Assembly: GCF_020037125.1 (NCBI RefSeq)
Contig: NZ_JAIQDG010000025.1
Location: 116,604 to 180,603, forward strand
Direction of reading: 5' to 3'
DNA length: 64,000 nucleotides
Source of the DNA: Myxococcus sp. RHSTA-1-4
GTDB lineage: Bacteria; Myxococcota; Myxococcia; Myxococcales; Myxococcaceae
Part shown: piece by piece, positions 10,329-25,353 of the stretch
How positions within the stretch are numbered: the stretch's first letter is position 1
Layout of the letters: every line of letters starts with the position of its first letter
The notes under the pieces: model-generated
What the model was told of the DNA's origin: nothing
Databases searched by the model: none
The model's input: only the letters and a program-made list of their open reading frames with translations
Made by a program: the position numbers and the translations under genes

Positions 10329-10653
10329 GGCCGTGCATGCGGCCTGGAGCGAGGGCTCCGGCCAGTCCGCCACGCACGCCACGCTAACGGCCCGGTGGGC
10401 CCGCGCCGGGCGAAAGTGCGGCGCCTTCATGCCGGTGAACACTCCCACCCGCCGGAAAGTCACTTGCCGGAACTTCGAGCCACGGCGGCCACCGGTTGCC
10501 CGGCATGACACACATCGGGAGCAGCGGGACAGAAGCCAGCCGCCCGACCCTGGGGAGGGGCAGACGCGCTCCGGCAGGGCCCGCCGGGACTTGTCATTCC
10601 CTCCGGGCCGCCCCACCGTGGTGGATACCTGTCCCCGCCAGCGGGAGGACGCA
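10296..10653. other. Divergent intergenic region, 358 bp
   Basis: This region separates the minus-strand beta-barrel gene from the plus-strand phosphotransferase fusion and must hold both promoters. Apart from the hairpin at 10305-10328 and the ribosome site at about 10643 nothing specific was recognised: no RNA gene, clear -35/-10 pair or sigma-54 site. Confidence 0.6.
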
Positions 10654-12285
10654 ATGCCAGTCCCGGACAGCGAGCACCTCCCGGCGCGGGCCGTCCCCGG
10701 CCCGGAGGCTCCCCCCATCAACCGGCTCGTGGCCTCGCTCCGGGAGCCGCGCCGCTACCCACATCCCGCCGACCGCGTGGAGGTGCTCGAAACGCACATC
10801 TCCTACGTGCTGCTGGCGGGTGAGTATGCATACAAGCTGAAGAAGCCCCTGGACCTCGGCTTCCTCGACTACAGCTCGCTGGAGAAGCGGCGGGTGGCCT
10901 GCGAGGACGAGCTCCGGCTCAACCGCCGCACGACACCGGGGCTCTACCTCGACGTCGTTCCCATCGGCGGGACACCCGAGGAGCCGCGCCTGGGCGAGGC
11001 GCCCGCGTTCGAATACGCGGTGAAGATGCGGCGCTTCGAGCAGGACGCACAGCTCGACCGCGTGGTGGCGCGCCGGGCACTGACCGCCGGGCCACTGGAG
11101 ATGCTGGCGCGCGACCTCGCGGACTTCCATGCGCGGGCCGCCGTCGCCGGGGACGCGCCCCCCCTGGGCCACCCCGAGCAGGTCCTCGCCTCCATGGAGC
11201 GGAACTTCTCGCAGCTCGAGGCGCTGGTGGACGCGGCCGAGGAGCGCGCGGCCCTGGAGCGCCTGCGCGAGTGGACCGAGCGGAACTACGCGAGGCTGCA
11301 TGACACGCTCGCGGCACGGCGCGCGGCCGGGCGCGTGCGCGAGTGTCACGGCGACCTGCATCTGGCCAACCTCGTCCTGAGGGATGGGCGCATCGTCCCC
11401 TTCGACTGCATCGAGTTCAGCGCGGACCTGAGGTGGATTGACGTGATGAGCGAAATCGCCTTCCTGGTGATGGACCTCATCGACCATGGCGAGCGCGCGC
11501 TCGCGCACCGCTTCCTGGACGCCTACCTGGCGGAGACCGGCGACTACGAGGGACTCGCCGTGCTTCCCTTCCAGCTCGTGTATCGCGCCATGGTGCGGGC
11601 CCTGGTGACCTGCATCCGAGCACACCAGCCAGGACTCGACGTTCACGGCCGCACGCGCGCGGACGCGGAGCACCTGGACTACCTGCACCTGGCGGAGCGG
11701 CTGAGCACCCCAGGCCACCCCGCGCTCGTGCTGATGCACGGCCTGTCGGCTTCCGGGAAGAGCTGTACGGCGTCGCGGCTCGTCGAGCTCGCCGGGGCGA
11801 TTCGCGTGCGCTCCGACATCGAGCGCAAGCGGCTTCATGGCCTGGCGTGGAACGCGGCCACCCGCTCCGGACTCGACGCCGGATTGTATGGCCCCGACGA
11901 GACCCGGCGGACCTACGCTCGCCTCACCGAGCTCGCGGGCGTGATTCTCGACGCGGGCTACATCGCGGTGCTCGACGCCACGTTCCTGCGCCGGGAGCAG
12001 CGCGAGAGCCTCGAGCGGCTCGCCGCCCTCCGGAGGGTGCCGTTCCTGCTCATCTCCTGCACGGCGGATGAGGCGACGCTGCGCCGGAGAATCGAAGCGC
12101 GGAGCGCCGCTGGAGCCGACCCCTCCGAGGCCACGCTCGAGGTGCTCGAGCGCCAGATTGCCACCCAGGAGCCTCTCACCGGCGCCGAGCGGCACCAGAC
12201 CGCCGTCGTCGACACGTCTGTCCCGGGCGAGCAGTTCGAGAAGACCCTTGCGGCCCTGGCGGCGAAGCTCCAGGGCCAGGGCTGA
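10654..12285 (+). CDS. Bifunctional phosphotransferase (APH-like) / P-loop kinase protein
   Basis: A 543-aa two-domain protein. The N-terminal 340 residues resemble the aminoglycoside/choline phosphotransferase fold, with the catalytic loop HGDLHLANL (His232, Asp234) and a following metal-binding-type FDCIEF. The C-terminal part carries a P-loop MHGLSASGKS (Lys369) of the AAA_33/zeta-toxin-like small-molecule kinase group, ending near LERQIATQEP. The start ATG at 10654 follows GGGAGG; an upstream extension exists but has no support. The substrates of the two kinase-type domains are unknown. It is not likely a drug-resistance gene, as fusions of this kind are common chromosomal genes. The stop is 8 bp from that of the convergent DUF2252 gene. 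Confidence 0.88.
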   Translation: MPVPDSEHLPARAVPGPEAPPINRLVASLREPRRYPHPADRVEVLETHISYVLLAGEYAYKLKKPLDLGFLDYSSLEKRRVACEDELRLNRRTTPGLYLDVVPIGGTPEEPRLGEAPAFEYAVKMRRFEQDAQLDRVVARRALTAGPLEMLARDLADFHARAAVAGDAPPLGHPEQVLASMERNFSQLEALVDAAEERAALERLREWTERNYARLHDTLAARRAAGRVRECHGDLHLANLVLRDGRIVPFDCIEFSADLRWIDVMSEIAFLVMDLIDHGERALAHRFLDAYLAETGDYEGLAVLPFQLVYRAMVRALVTCIRAHQPGLDVHGRTRADAEHLDYLHLAERLSTPGHPALVLMHGLSASGKSCTASRLVELAGAIRVRSDIERKRLHGLAWNAATRSGLDAGLYGPDETRRTYARLTELAGVILDAGYIAVLDATFLRREQRESLERLAALRRVPFLLISCTADEATLRRRIEARSAAGADPSEATLEVLERQIATQEPLTGAERHQTAVVDTSVPGEQFEKTLAALAAKLQGQG

Positions 12286-12293
12286 AGGCCGGG

Positions 12294-13664
12294 TCAGAAG
12301 CTCGAGACGAAGCTGGCGTAATCGTACTGGACCTGGGTGGCGTAATCCGTGGCGATGGCACGCACGCGGGCGCGGAAGCCGGAATGGTCGCCGTCGGTGC
12401 GGGCGTGGACCTCACTGTCCACCGAGTACGGGAAGACGGTGGAGTCCCAGTCCTTGTCGGCGCGGGCGTGGTGGGTGGCGAGCACCTGGCCCCACTGCTC
12501 GGCCAGGTTCGTGAAGCGGGTGAGCGTGTTGAGCTCGGCGGAGGGGAAGGATTCCTTCCAGGGGGACACCTCCCGCACGACGTAGGAGAGCCCATCTGCC
12601 AGCGTCATCCAGCCGAGGTGGTCGTCCACGCGGTAGCCGAGCGCCTTGTACGCCTGCGCGGCGCGCACCGCCATGTCGCCGCCACACACGGAGGCCGTCA
12701 GGCTCACGGCGGACGAGGAGAGATGGGGCCAGGCGCTCGGGGTGCGCTGGGCCTTCACGTCGAGGATGCGGTCGTCGTCCTGCGAGGTGGTGGCTCCCTC
12801 GACGAGCACGTAGTAGCGGGTGGCGCCCAGCGAGCCGATGCCCGCGTGGAGCCGCTGCGCCACCCCCTTCACCGTGAAGTAACTGGAGGGCCACGTGCTC
12901 CCTCCGCTGAGCGTGGAGCGGTAGCTGGCCATGCGGGAGCGCAGGTCGCTGTCCACGGCGGAGCTCACCGGAGCGAGGTCCGGCCCGGCCGCGGTGTTGA
13001 ACCGGCGGACGCCGCTGACCTTCGTCGTCCACTCGTCGAGCAGCTTCACCCGGCTGCCGCTGCTGGCCACCTCGGAGAGGAAGTCGTCGAGCAGGCCGTA
13101 GGTGTTGCTGGCGCGGAACTTCTTCGTCGTCTCTCCACTGTTGCCGGCGAAGCCGGCCATGGTGTCGAGGTAGGCCTCGGAGAAGGCGTCCACGATGGCG
13201 GCCTGGTCCGAGGCCGTGAACACGCCATTCTCACGGGCCGCGAGCACGAGGCTGATGGCCATGCGCCAGACGTCGAGCTGGTAGTCGCCAATGACGGCCT
13301 CGTCGAAGTCATTGAGACCGAAGACGATGTCGCCCTGGTCGTCGTCGAACGAGCCGGTGTTGTTGACGTGCATGTCCCCGCCCAGCCAGGTGCGCGTGTA
13401 CGTGCCGCCCCCGTAGGTGGAGAGCTGCGAGGAGGTGCCGAGGTCCTTCCAGTACAGGTGGTTGCTGCCACGGAAGAAGGTGAAGGCGGACTCCTTCATC
13501 CGCGCGTACTTCTCGGCGCGGCCCTCGGGGGAGAGGCTGGCATTGAATGCGTCGAGCTCGGCCACCACGAAAGAGGTGCGGCTCTGGGCCGCGACCGCGT
13601 CGGCGGCGAAGAGCGCGAGCAGCGCGCTCACGAAGGCGGTGCGGAGCGTGTGGAGAGAAACCAT
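12294..13664 (-). CDS. DUF2252 family protein, exported
   Basis: A 456-aa protein with a signal peptide (residues 1-26, cleavage near AVAAQS). The body matches DUF2252, a family with a kinase/phosphotransferase-like core: LGGDMHVNN (96-102) resembles a GDxHxxN catalytic loop and LNDFDEA (118-122) the metal-binding segment. An exported kinase-like protein is unusual because ATP is absent outside the cytoplasm, so the real activity is open. The ATG at 13664 gives the signal peptide; its ribosome site is weak. It is convergent with the phosphotransferase fusion. Confidence 0.88.
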   Translation of the reverse strand: MVSLHTLRTAFVSALLALFAADAVAAQSRTSFVVAELDAFNASLSPEGRAEKYARMKESAFTFFRGSNHLYWKDLGTSSQLSTYGGGTYTRTWLGGDMHVNNTGSFDDDQGDIVFGLNDFDEAVIGDYQLDVWRMAISLVLAARENGVFTASDQAAIVDAFSEAYLDTMAGFAGNSGETTKKFRASNTYGLLDDFLSEVASSGSRVKLLDEWTTKVSGVRRFNTAAGPDLAPVSSAVDSDLRSRMASYRSTLSGGSTWPSSYFTVKGVAQRLHAGIGSLGATRYYVLVEGATTSQDDDRILDVKAQRTPSAWPHLSSSAVSLTASVCGGDMAVRAAQAYKALGYRVDDHLGWMTLADGLSYVVREVSPWKESFPSAELNTLTRFTNLAEQWGQVLATHHARADKDWDSTVFPYSVDSEVHARTDGDHSGFRARVRAIATDYATQVQYDYASFVSSF

Positions 13665-13726
13665 GAACGGAGGGTAGCTCCACTCCACGTCTGGAGCGTG
13701 ACGAATCCGTGACAGCGGCCCCGGGC

Positions 13727-16693
<2,967 letters not shown>

Positions 16694-16914
16694 GTCTCCT
16701 CGTCCGGGCAGAGTCCCACGCTCGAAGGCTGACACGCGTGTGTCATCACGTGTCAGCCGGAGGATGCCACGCGCCACCGTGGCGTCTTCCGCAAACGTGC
16801 TGAACTCCTGGCATTCCCCCTCCACGCGCACGGTACGGCGGCTGGCACATCGGTTGCCAATACGGGGACCGACTCACCCTTCCCCCTCACCCAAGTCCAC
16901 ACCTGGGAGGTTGT

Positions 16915-18534
16915 ATGCGCTCTTGGAGACCCCGCCCTGGCGCGGGATTCGCGCTGCTTCTCGCATTCCTGCTTCTCGCCCTGCTTCCGTCGCGGGCCGC
17001 CGCGCAGCAGACCACCGTGCTGCAGCTCGGGACGCCGAGCCTGTCCGCCCAGCCCGGCCAGTCCGTCACCCTGGCGATGCGGTTCAACGCCGTGCCCATG
17101 GCCGAGGACTACAGCGTCTTCATCCACTTCATCGACGCCAACGGCGTGAATCACGCCCCGTCCGGCACCGACCACCTGCCGCCGACGCCCACGTCCCAGT
17201 GGAGCGGCGCCATCACCTACAACCGCACGGTGACCCTGCCCAGTTCCATGCCGAGGGGCACCTATTCCATCCGCGTCGGCCTCTTCCAGAACCACTCGCC
17301 GTGGGACCGCGTCCCCCTGGCCATGGGGAGCGGCGTCACCGTCGACAATCAGCTCCGCTACACCGTGGGGACGCTCAACGTGGGCACCCAGTCCTCCACC
17401 ACCACGGTGCTCCAGCTCTCCAGCCCGAGCCTGTCCGCGCAGCCCGGACAGACGGTGACGCTGGGCATGCGCTTCAACGCCGTGCCCATGGCGCAGGACT
17501 ACTACGTCTTCGTGCACTTCGTGGACGCCAACGGCGTGCAGCACTCCTCACTCAACGCCGACCACCTGCCGCCGGTGGGTACCTCCGCGTGGAGCGGCTC
17601 GGTGGCCTACAACGTCAGCAAGACGCTCCCTTCCACCCTCGCGACGGGCACGTACACCCTCCGCGTGGGGCTCTACTCCATGGCCGACCCGATGAATCGC
17701 ATTCCACTCATCGCCGGCAGCGGCGTCACCGTGGACGGGGAGACGCGCTACACCGTCGGCACGCTCACCGTGACGGGCGGCACCACCACCTCCGGCGGGC
17801 CTCGGGGCCAGGATGCGAACGCCTACGTGCTGACGTTCTCCGACGAGTTCGACAGCGGCTTCAACACCAGCAAGTGGAACGACCACCTCTGGTACGAGTC
17901 CTCCAACCCGACCCTCAACTACAAGGTCAGCAACGGCTCGCTGAAAATCTGGCCGCAGCGTGACGCCAGCGGGAACTTCTTCAACCGCACCATCGACACG
18001 GACGGGAAGTTCTCCCAGACGTACGGCTACTTCGAGATGGAGGCGAAGCTGCCCATCGGCAAGGGCGTCTGGCCCGCCTTCTGGCTGTATGCGCACCCCG
18101 CGGACGCCCGCCCGGAAATCGACATCATGGAAGCCTACCCCGGCGGTGGCCCCGACTCGTGGTGGGGTGACGCCAACCTGCACCCGGTCAACTACGGGCT
18201 GACGCTGCACAAGGCCAACGCGGACTACTCGTACCACGAGGTCCCCTATGCGACGAAGCTGCGGGACTTCTCGCCCTACGGCAACGGGGTGGACCTGTCC
18301 GCCGCCTTCCACACGTACGGCGTGAAGTGGGAGCCGTCCGGCATCACCTTCTACTTCGACGGCCAGCAGCTCGGGCCGAAGTACCAGGACACCGCCGGCT
18401 ACTACAACCGGCCCATGTACGTCCTCCTGGACCTCTGGTTCGGCAGCGCGAGCGGCACGCCCGACAACACCACCCCCACGGGCGAGGGCAACTCGTTCGA
18501 GGTCCGGTACGTCCGGGTCTGGCGGTTCAAGTAG
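16915..18534 (+). CDS. Secreted GH16 endo-beta-glucanase with duplicated N-terminal domain
   Basis: A 539-aa secreted glycosidase with a signal peptide at 1-33 (cleavage near AAA-QQ). Residues about 34-155 and 160-285 are two copies of one beta-sandwich-like domain; both contain SLSAQPGQ and MRFNAVPMA. They are probably carbohydrate-binding or spacer modules. The catalytic GH16 domain (about 300-539) holds EIDIME at 401-406, where Glu401 and Glu406 are the expected nucleophile and acid/base. GH16 members cleave beta-1,3- or beta-1,3-1,4-glucans, so it may act on fungal or algal walls. The ATG follows GGGAGG. The FHA activator gene begins 26 bp downstream and may be co-transcribed. Confidence 0.92.
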   Translation: MRSWRPRPGAGFALLLAFLLLALLPSRAAAQQTTVLQLGTPSLSAQPGQSVTLAMRFNAVPMAEDYSVFIHFIDANGVNHAPSGTDHLPPTPTSQWSGAITYNRTVTLPSSMPRGTYSIRVGLFQNHSPWDRVPLAMGSGVTVDNQLRYTVGTLNVGTQSSTTTVLQLSSPSLSAQPGQTVTLGMRFNAVPMAQDYYVFVHFVDANGVQHSSLNADHLPPVGTSAWSGSVAYNVSKTLPSTLATGTYTLRVGLYSMADPMNRIPLIAGSGVTVDGETRYTVGTLTVTGGTTTSGGPRGQDANAYVLTFSDEFDSGFNTSKWNDHLWYESSNPTLNYKVSNGSLKIWPQRDASGNFFNRTIDTDGKFSQTYGYFEMEAKLPIGKGVWPAFWLYAHPADARPEIDIMEAYPGGGPDSWWGDANLHPVNYGLTLHKANADYSYHEVPYATKLRDFSPYGNGVDLSAAFHTYGVKWEPSGITFYFDGQQLGPKYQDTAGYYNRPMYVLLDLWFGSASGTPDNTTPTGEGNSFEVRYVRVWRFK

Positions 18535-18560
18535 GCTGTCGCCCGGGAGCAGGCCCCGCC

Positions 18561-19892
18561 ATGGTGGGCGGGGCCACCCGGGACTCGATGCGGACAGGAC
18601 TCGAAACACAGGAGGACAGCCGCGCGCAGCGGGCCAGGCCGGAGCCCCCACGGCCCGGCCTCGTCTTCATCTTCTCCGGGGGCGCGCCCCTGTTCCGTCC
18701 GGTGCCGCTCGAAGGCGGCCGGCTCGCGCTGGGCCGTGAGGACGCGGGCGGCCAGCCGCTGCCGGACGAGCGCCTCTCTCGCCAGCATGCCGAGGTGCGC
18801 CGCGAGGACTCCCGCTGGTTCATCGAGGACCTGGGCAGCCGCAACGGCACGTACGTGGACGGGGAGCAGGTGGTGGGCCGCCGCGCCTTCTCCTCCCCCC
18901 GCGTGCTGCGGCTGGGCAACACGCTGGCCCTCTTCCACGAGGACGTGCGGCGGCTGGCCGGCGCCGAGGTCGTCGTGGGCCCGGACTCGGTGCGTGGGCC
19001 CGGCTTCGGCGCCGTGCTGGAGCAGGTGGCCTCGGCCGCCGCGGCCCGGGAGACGCTGCTCATCACCGGTGAGAGTGGCACCGGCAAGGAGTTGGCCGCG
19101 CGGGCCTACCACCAGTCGGGCCCCAACGTGCGGGGACGCTTCGTCGACATCAACTGCGCCGCCGTGCCCGCCAGCGTGGCCGAGCGGCTCCTCTTCGGCT
19201 CGCGGCGAGGCGCCTACTCGGGCGCGGAGGCGGACACGGAGGGCTACGTCCAGGCCGCCGACAAGGGTGTCCTCTTCCTCGACGAGGTGGCGGAGCTGTC
19301 ACCCGAGGTCCAGGCCAAGCTGCTGCGCGTGCTGGAGACACGCGAGGTGCTGGCGCTGGGAGCGTCCCGGGCCCTGCCGGTGGACGTGCGCGTCTGCTCC
19401 GCCACACACAAGGACCTGCGCGCCGCGGTGGCCGCCGGCCAGTTCCGCGCGGACCTCTATTACCGGTTGGCCCAGGCCGAGGTGCGGCTGCCTCCGCTGC
19501 GCGAGCGGCTGGAGGACGTGCCCTGGCTGCTGGCACATGCGCTGAGAGGTTCACCTTCCGCCCCGGCCCTGCATGCCACCTACGTGGAGGCCTGCCTGTC
19601 GCGCCCCTGGCCCGGCAACGTGCGCGAGTTGCTGGGTGAGGCCCGCCGCGCGGCCCGCGATGCCACCGCGTCGGGGAGCCGCTCGCTGCGGGCCGAGCAC
19701 CTGGATGTGGAGGCGGGCCTGCCCCTGGTGACGCCTCCCCCGTCCACGGCCTCGGCGCCACCGGACCGCGCCACGGTGGAGGCCACGCTGGCCGAGCACG
19801 GGGGCAACATCAGCGCCGCGGCACGCGCGCTCGGGATGCACCGCACCCAGCTCTACCGGCTGATGCAGCGCTGGGGAGTGGGAGGCCCGTAA
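18561..19892 (+). CDS. FHA-domain sigma-54-dependent transcriptional activator
   Basis: A 443-aa enhancer-binding protein. The N-terminal FHA domain (about 50-125; LSRQHAEV, LGSRNGTYV) binds phosphothreonine, so it is likely controlled by a Ser/Thr kinase. The AAA+ domain (about 145-370) has GESGTGKE (170-177), the sigma-54 contact loop as GAYSGA (217-222, instead of GAFTGA) and Walker B FLDEV. The C-terminal Fis-type helix-turn-helix (ISAAARALGMHRTQLYRLM) binds DNA. The start is ATG 18561 or 18588; neither has a strong ribosome site. It is a paralog of the gene at 56578. Confidence 0.93.
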   Translation: MVGGATRDSMRTGLETQEDSRAQRARPEPPRPGLVFIFSGGAPLFRPVPLEGGRLALGREDAGGQPLPDERLSRQHAEVRREDSRWFIEDLGSRNGTYVDGEQVVGRRAFSSPRVLRLGNTLALFHEDVRRLAGAEVVVGPDSVRGPGFGAVLEQVASAAAARETLLITGESGTGKELAARAYHQSGPNVRGRFVDINCAAVPASVAERLLFGSRRGAYSGAEADTEGYVQAADKGVLFLDEVAELSPEVQAKLLRVLETREVLALGASRALPVDVRVCSATHKDLRAAVAAGQFRADLYYRLAQAEVRLPPLRERLEDVPWLLAHALRGSPSAPALHATYVEACLSRPWPGNVRELLGEARRAARDATASGSRSLRAEHLDVEAGLPLVTPPPSTASAPPDRATVEATLAEHGGNISAAARALGMHRTQLYRLMQRWGVGGP

Positions 19893-20009
19893 CCCGCTCC
19901 GGGGGCCACTTCGGGATGGAGGGATGGAGGGAGTAGTATCCCCGCGTGGCGTGGCCGCCCCCCGGCGTCCGCCACACGCAAATCGTGCGCACACGCGCGG
20001 GGAGGACAC

Positions 20010-20588
20010 ATGGGCAAGAAGATCCTGATGCTGGTCGGTGACTTCGGCGAGGACTACGAAATCATGGTGCCGTTCCAGGCACTTCAGATGGTGGGCCACA
20101 CGGTCCATGCGGTGTGTCCGGGCAAGAAGGCGGGAGAGAAGATCCGCACCGCCATCCACGACTTCGAGGGAGACCAGACGTACAGCGAGAAGCGCGGGCA
20201 CGACTTCGCCTTGAACGAGACCTTCGACTCGGTGGATTCGACCGGGTACGACGCGCTGGTCATCTCGGGTGGGCGTGCGCCCGAGTACCTCCGGCTCAAT
20301 CGGAAGGTCATCGAAATCGTCCGGCAGTTCGCCGAGGCCCGGAAGCCCATCGCGGCGGTGTGCCATGGCGCGCAAATCCTCACCGCGGCGGATGTCATCC
20401 GCGGGAAGAAGATCTCCGCCTATCCGGCGGTGGCTCCGGAGGTACGTGCGGCGGGCGGCGAGTACGCCGACATCCCCATCGACGCCGCGGTGGTGGACGG
20501 CAACTTCGTCACCTCGCCGGCGTGGCCGGCCCATGTGGACTGGCTCGCGAAGTTCCTGACGGTCCTCGGTACCCGCATCACCCACTGA
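20010..20588 (+). CDS. DJ-1/PfpI family protein (possible glyoxalase III or protease-fold hydrolase)
   Basis: A 192-aa cytoplasmic protein of the DJ-1/PfpI superfamily. The nucleophile elbow AVCHGAQIL places Cys118 beside His119, and an acidic residue lies near the N-terminus (GDFGEDYE). Family members are described as glutathione-independent glyoxalases (methylglyoxal to D-lactate), deglycases or peptidases. The ATG follows GGGGAGGAC. A D-lactate-dehydrogenase-like gene begins 9 bp downstream, which favours the methylglyoxal/D-lactate role by context only. Confidence 0.9.
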   Translation: MGKKILMLVGDFGEDYEIMVPFQALQMVGHTVHAVCPGKKAGEKIRTAIHDFEGDQTYSEKRGHDFALNETFDSVDSTGYDALVISGGRAPEYLRLNRKVIEIVRQFAEARKPIAAVCHGAQILTAADVIRGKKISAYPAVAPEVRAAGGEYADIPIDAAVVDGNFVTSPAWPAHVDWLAKFLTVLGTRITH

Positions 20589-20597
20589 GGAGACGTC

Positions 20598-23501
<2,904 letters not shown>

Positions 23502-23522
23502 GCATGAGCCGGGCCTTCCGCG

Positions 23523-24098
23523 TCACCGGGCGGCGGGCCTGGAGCGTCCTCGCGAGCCCCTGGCGGCGGCCCTCCGGGGCTTCTCGGGTTCACCGGGCCG
23601 ATAGAGCGGCATCCCCGGGCTGCGCACGTACTCGAAGATGAGCGAGGTCTCCAGGTGGGCCACCTCGGGACGGGTGGTGAAGGCGTCCATGCCCAGGTCC
23701 CTCAAATGGTCCGCGTCCCGCACCGCCACGTGGATGAGGAAGTCGTTCGCTCCGGCCACGTGGTAGACGGCCAGCACCTCGGGCAGCGAGAGCGTGTGGC
23801 GGCGGAACGCCTCCAGCGTCTCCCGCGAGTGCTGCCGCAGCCGCACCGCAATCATCGCCTGGAGGCCGATTCCCACGGCGCGCGGGTCCACCTCGGCATG
23901 GAACGACTTGAGCACGCCCGCCTCTCGCAGCCGCCCCACCCGCGCGAGGCAGCTCGACTGCGCGAGCCCCACCTCCGCCGCCAGCTCCTTGTTCGAGAGC
24001 CGAGCATTCTTCTGCAATGCCTCCAGGATGGCGAAGTCGATTCGGTCCAGCCCGGCTTCCACCGTGGATTTCCGCACTCTATTCGATGTCCTTCGCAT
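23523..24098 (-). CDS. Lrp/AsnC-family transcriptional regulator
   Basis: A 191-aa regulator. The N-terminal helix-turn-helix (LDRIDFAILEALQKNARL, LAAEVGLAQSSCLARV) is followed by a RAM/ligand-binding domain (about 85-165) with GIGLQAMIAVRL and FLIHVAV. A basic tail rich in Arg/Pro (170-191) extends past the usual length. Lrp family members sense amino acids. It is divergent from the PLP enzyme gene with only 49 bp between starts, the classical layout for a local regulator of amino-acid catabolism. ATG 24098 is used; an in-frame GTG nearer the helix-turn-helix, behind AAGGACA, is an alternative. Confidence 0.9.
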   Translation of the reverse strand: MRRTSNRVRKSTVEAGLDRIDFAILEALQKNARLSNKELAAEVGLAQSSCLARVGRLREAGVLKSFHAEVDPRAVGIGLQAMIAVRLRQHSRETLEAFRRHTLSLPEVLAVYHVAGANDFLIHVAVRDADHLRDLGMDAFTTRPEVAHLETSLIFEYVRSPGMPLYRPGEPEKPRRAAARGSRGRSRPAAR

Positions 24099-24147
24099 GA
24101 CCCGAACCGTAATCCTTCCCGTCCCCCGGTCGCAGGAGGAACTTCGG

Positions 24148-25344
24148 ATGAAGCAGCTCGGTTTCGAGACGCGTGCGGTCCACTCAGGCCGTGAGGACCT
24201 GACCCAGCTCGGCGTCCATGTGCCACCCATCGACCTCTCCACCACCTATCCCGTGGGCAGCATCGGGAGCATCGGTGAGTGCTTCGACGCCCTCGCCCAC
24301 GGCGGCCCCCTGCGCGACAACCCCATCTACGCCCGGCTGCACAACCCCACCGTGGTCCGCTTCGAGAAGGCGCTCGCGGCGCTGGAGGGCGCCGAGGAGT
24401 CGGTGGCCTTCGGCTCGGGCATGGCCGCGCTGACGGCGGTGCTGCTCGCGGCGCGCCAGGGCGGAACGCACGTGGTCGCCTGCCGTCCCGTCTACGGAGG
24501 AACGGACCACCTGCTGGCCAGTGGCCTGCTGGGCATGGAGGTGACGTGGACGCATCCCCACCACGTCGCCAAGGCCATCCGCCCGGACACCGTGCTCGTC
24601 ATCATCGAGACCCCGGCCAATCCCACGCTGGCGCTCATCGACATCGCCCGCGTGGCGGCCCAGGCCGGCGGCGTTCCGGTGCTGGTGGACTCCACGTTCG
24701 CCACGCCCGTGCTCCTGCAGCCGCTCGTCCACGGCGCGGCGCTGGTGCTGCACAGCGCGACCAAGTTCCTCGGCGGACATGGCGACGTCATGGGCGGCGT
24801 GGTGGCCACGAACGCGGCCTGGGCGGCGCGGCTGCGCCAGGTGCGCATCGCCACGGGCGGCGTGCTCCACCCCGAGGCGGGCTACATGCTGCACCGGGGC
24901 CTTGCGACGCTCCCCATCCGCGTCCGGGAGGCCCAGCGGGGCGCCGCCTTCCTCGCGGAGCGGCTCGCCTCGCACCCCGCCGTGTCCCGCGTCTGGTACC
25001 CGGGGCTCGCCGGGGGAGACCCCGAGGGCCTCATCGGCCGGCAGATGAAGGGGCCGGGCAGCCTCCTCTCCTTCGAGCTGGCCGGCGGTGCGCGCGCGGC
25101 GGGCCGGGTGATGGAGCGGCTGGAGCTGCTCACACCGGCGGTCAGCCTCGGCTCGGTGGACACGCTCATCCAGCACCCCGCGAGCCTCACGCACCGCGTG
25201 GTGGATGCGAAGGACCGCGAGGCCGGCGGCATCTCCGAGGGAATGCTCCGGGTCAGCGTGGGCCTGGAGAACCCGGAGGATTTGTGGGCGGACCTCCAGC
25301 GGGCGCTGGACGGGCTGGTGTCACTGGAGCGGCTGGCCGGGTAG
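24148..25344 (+). CDS. Cys/Met-metabolism PLP-dependent enzyme (methionine gamma-lyase-like)
   Basis: A 398-aa fold-type-I PLP enzyme of the trans-sulfuration family. The PLP lysine is Lys206 in HSATKFLGGHGD; other family marks are FGSGMAA, YGGT and DSTFATP. The family includes methionine gamma-lyase, cystathionine gamma-synthase/lyase and homocysteine synthases, which sequence alone separates poorly. The divergent Lrp regulator suggests a catabolic role, such as releasing methanethiol, ammonia and 2-oxobutyrate from methionine. The ATG is 8 bases behind AGGAGG. Confidence 0.9.
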   Translation: MKQLGFETRAVHSGREDLTQLGVHVPPIDLSTTYPVGSIGSIGECFDALAHGGPLRDNPIYARLHNPTVVRFEKALAALEGAEESVAFGSGMAALTAVLLAARQGGTHVVACRPVYGGTDHLLASGLLGMEVTWTHPHHVAKAIRPDTVLVIIETPANPTLALIDIARVAAQAGGVPVLVDSTFATPVLLQPLVHGAALVLHSATKFLGGHGDVMGGVVATNAAWAARLRQVRIATGGVLHPEAGYMLHRGLATLPIRVREAQRGAAFLAERLASHPAVSRVWYPGLAGGDPEGLIGRQMKGPGSLLSFELAGGARAAGRVMERLELLTPAVSLGSVDTLIQHPASLTHRVVDAKDREAGGISEGMLRVSVGLENPEDLWADLQRALDGLVSLERLAG

Positions 25345-25353
25345 GCCGGGCAC

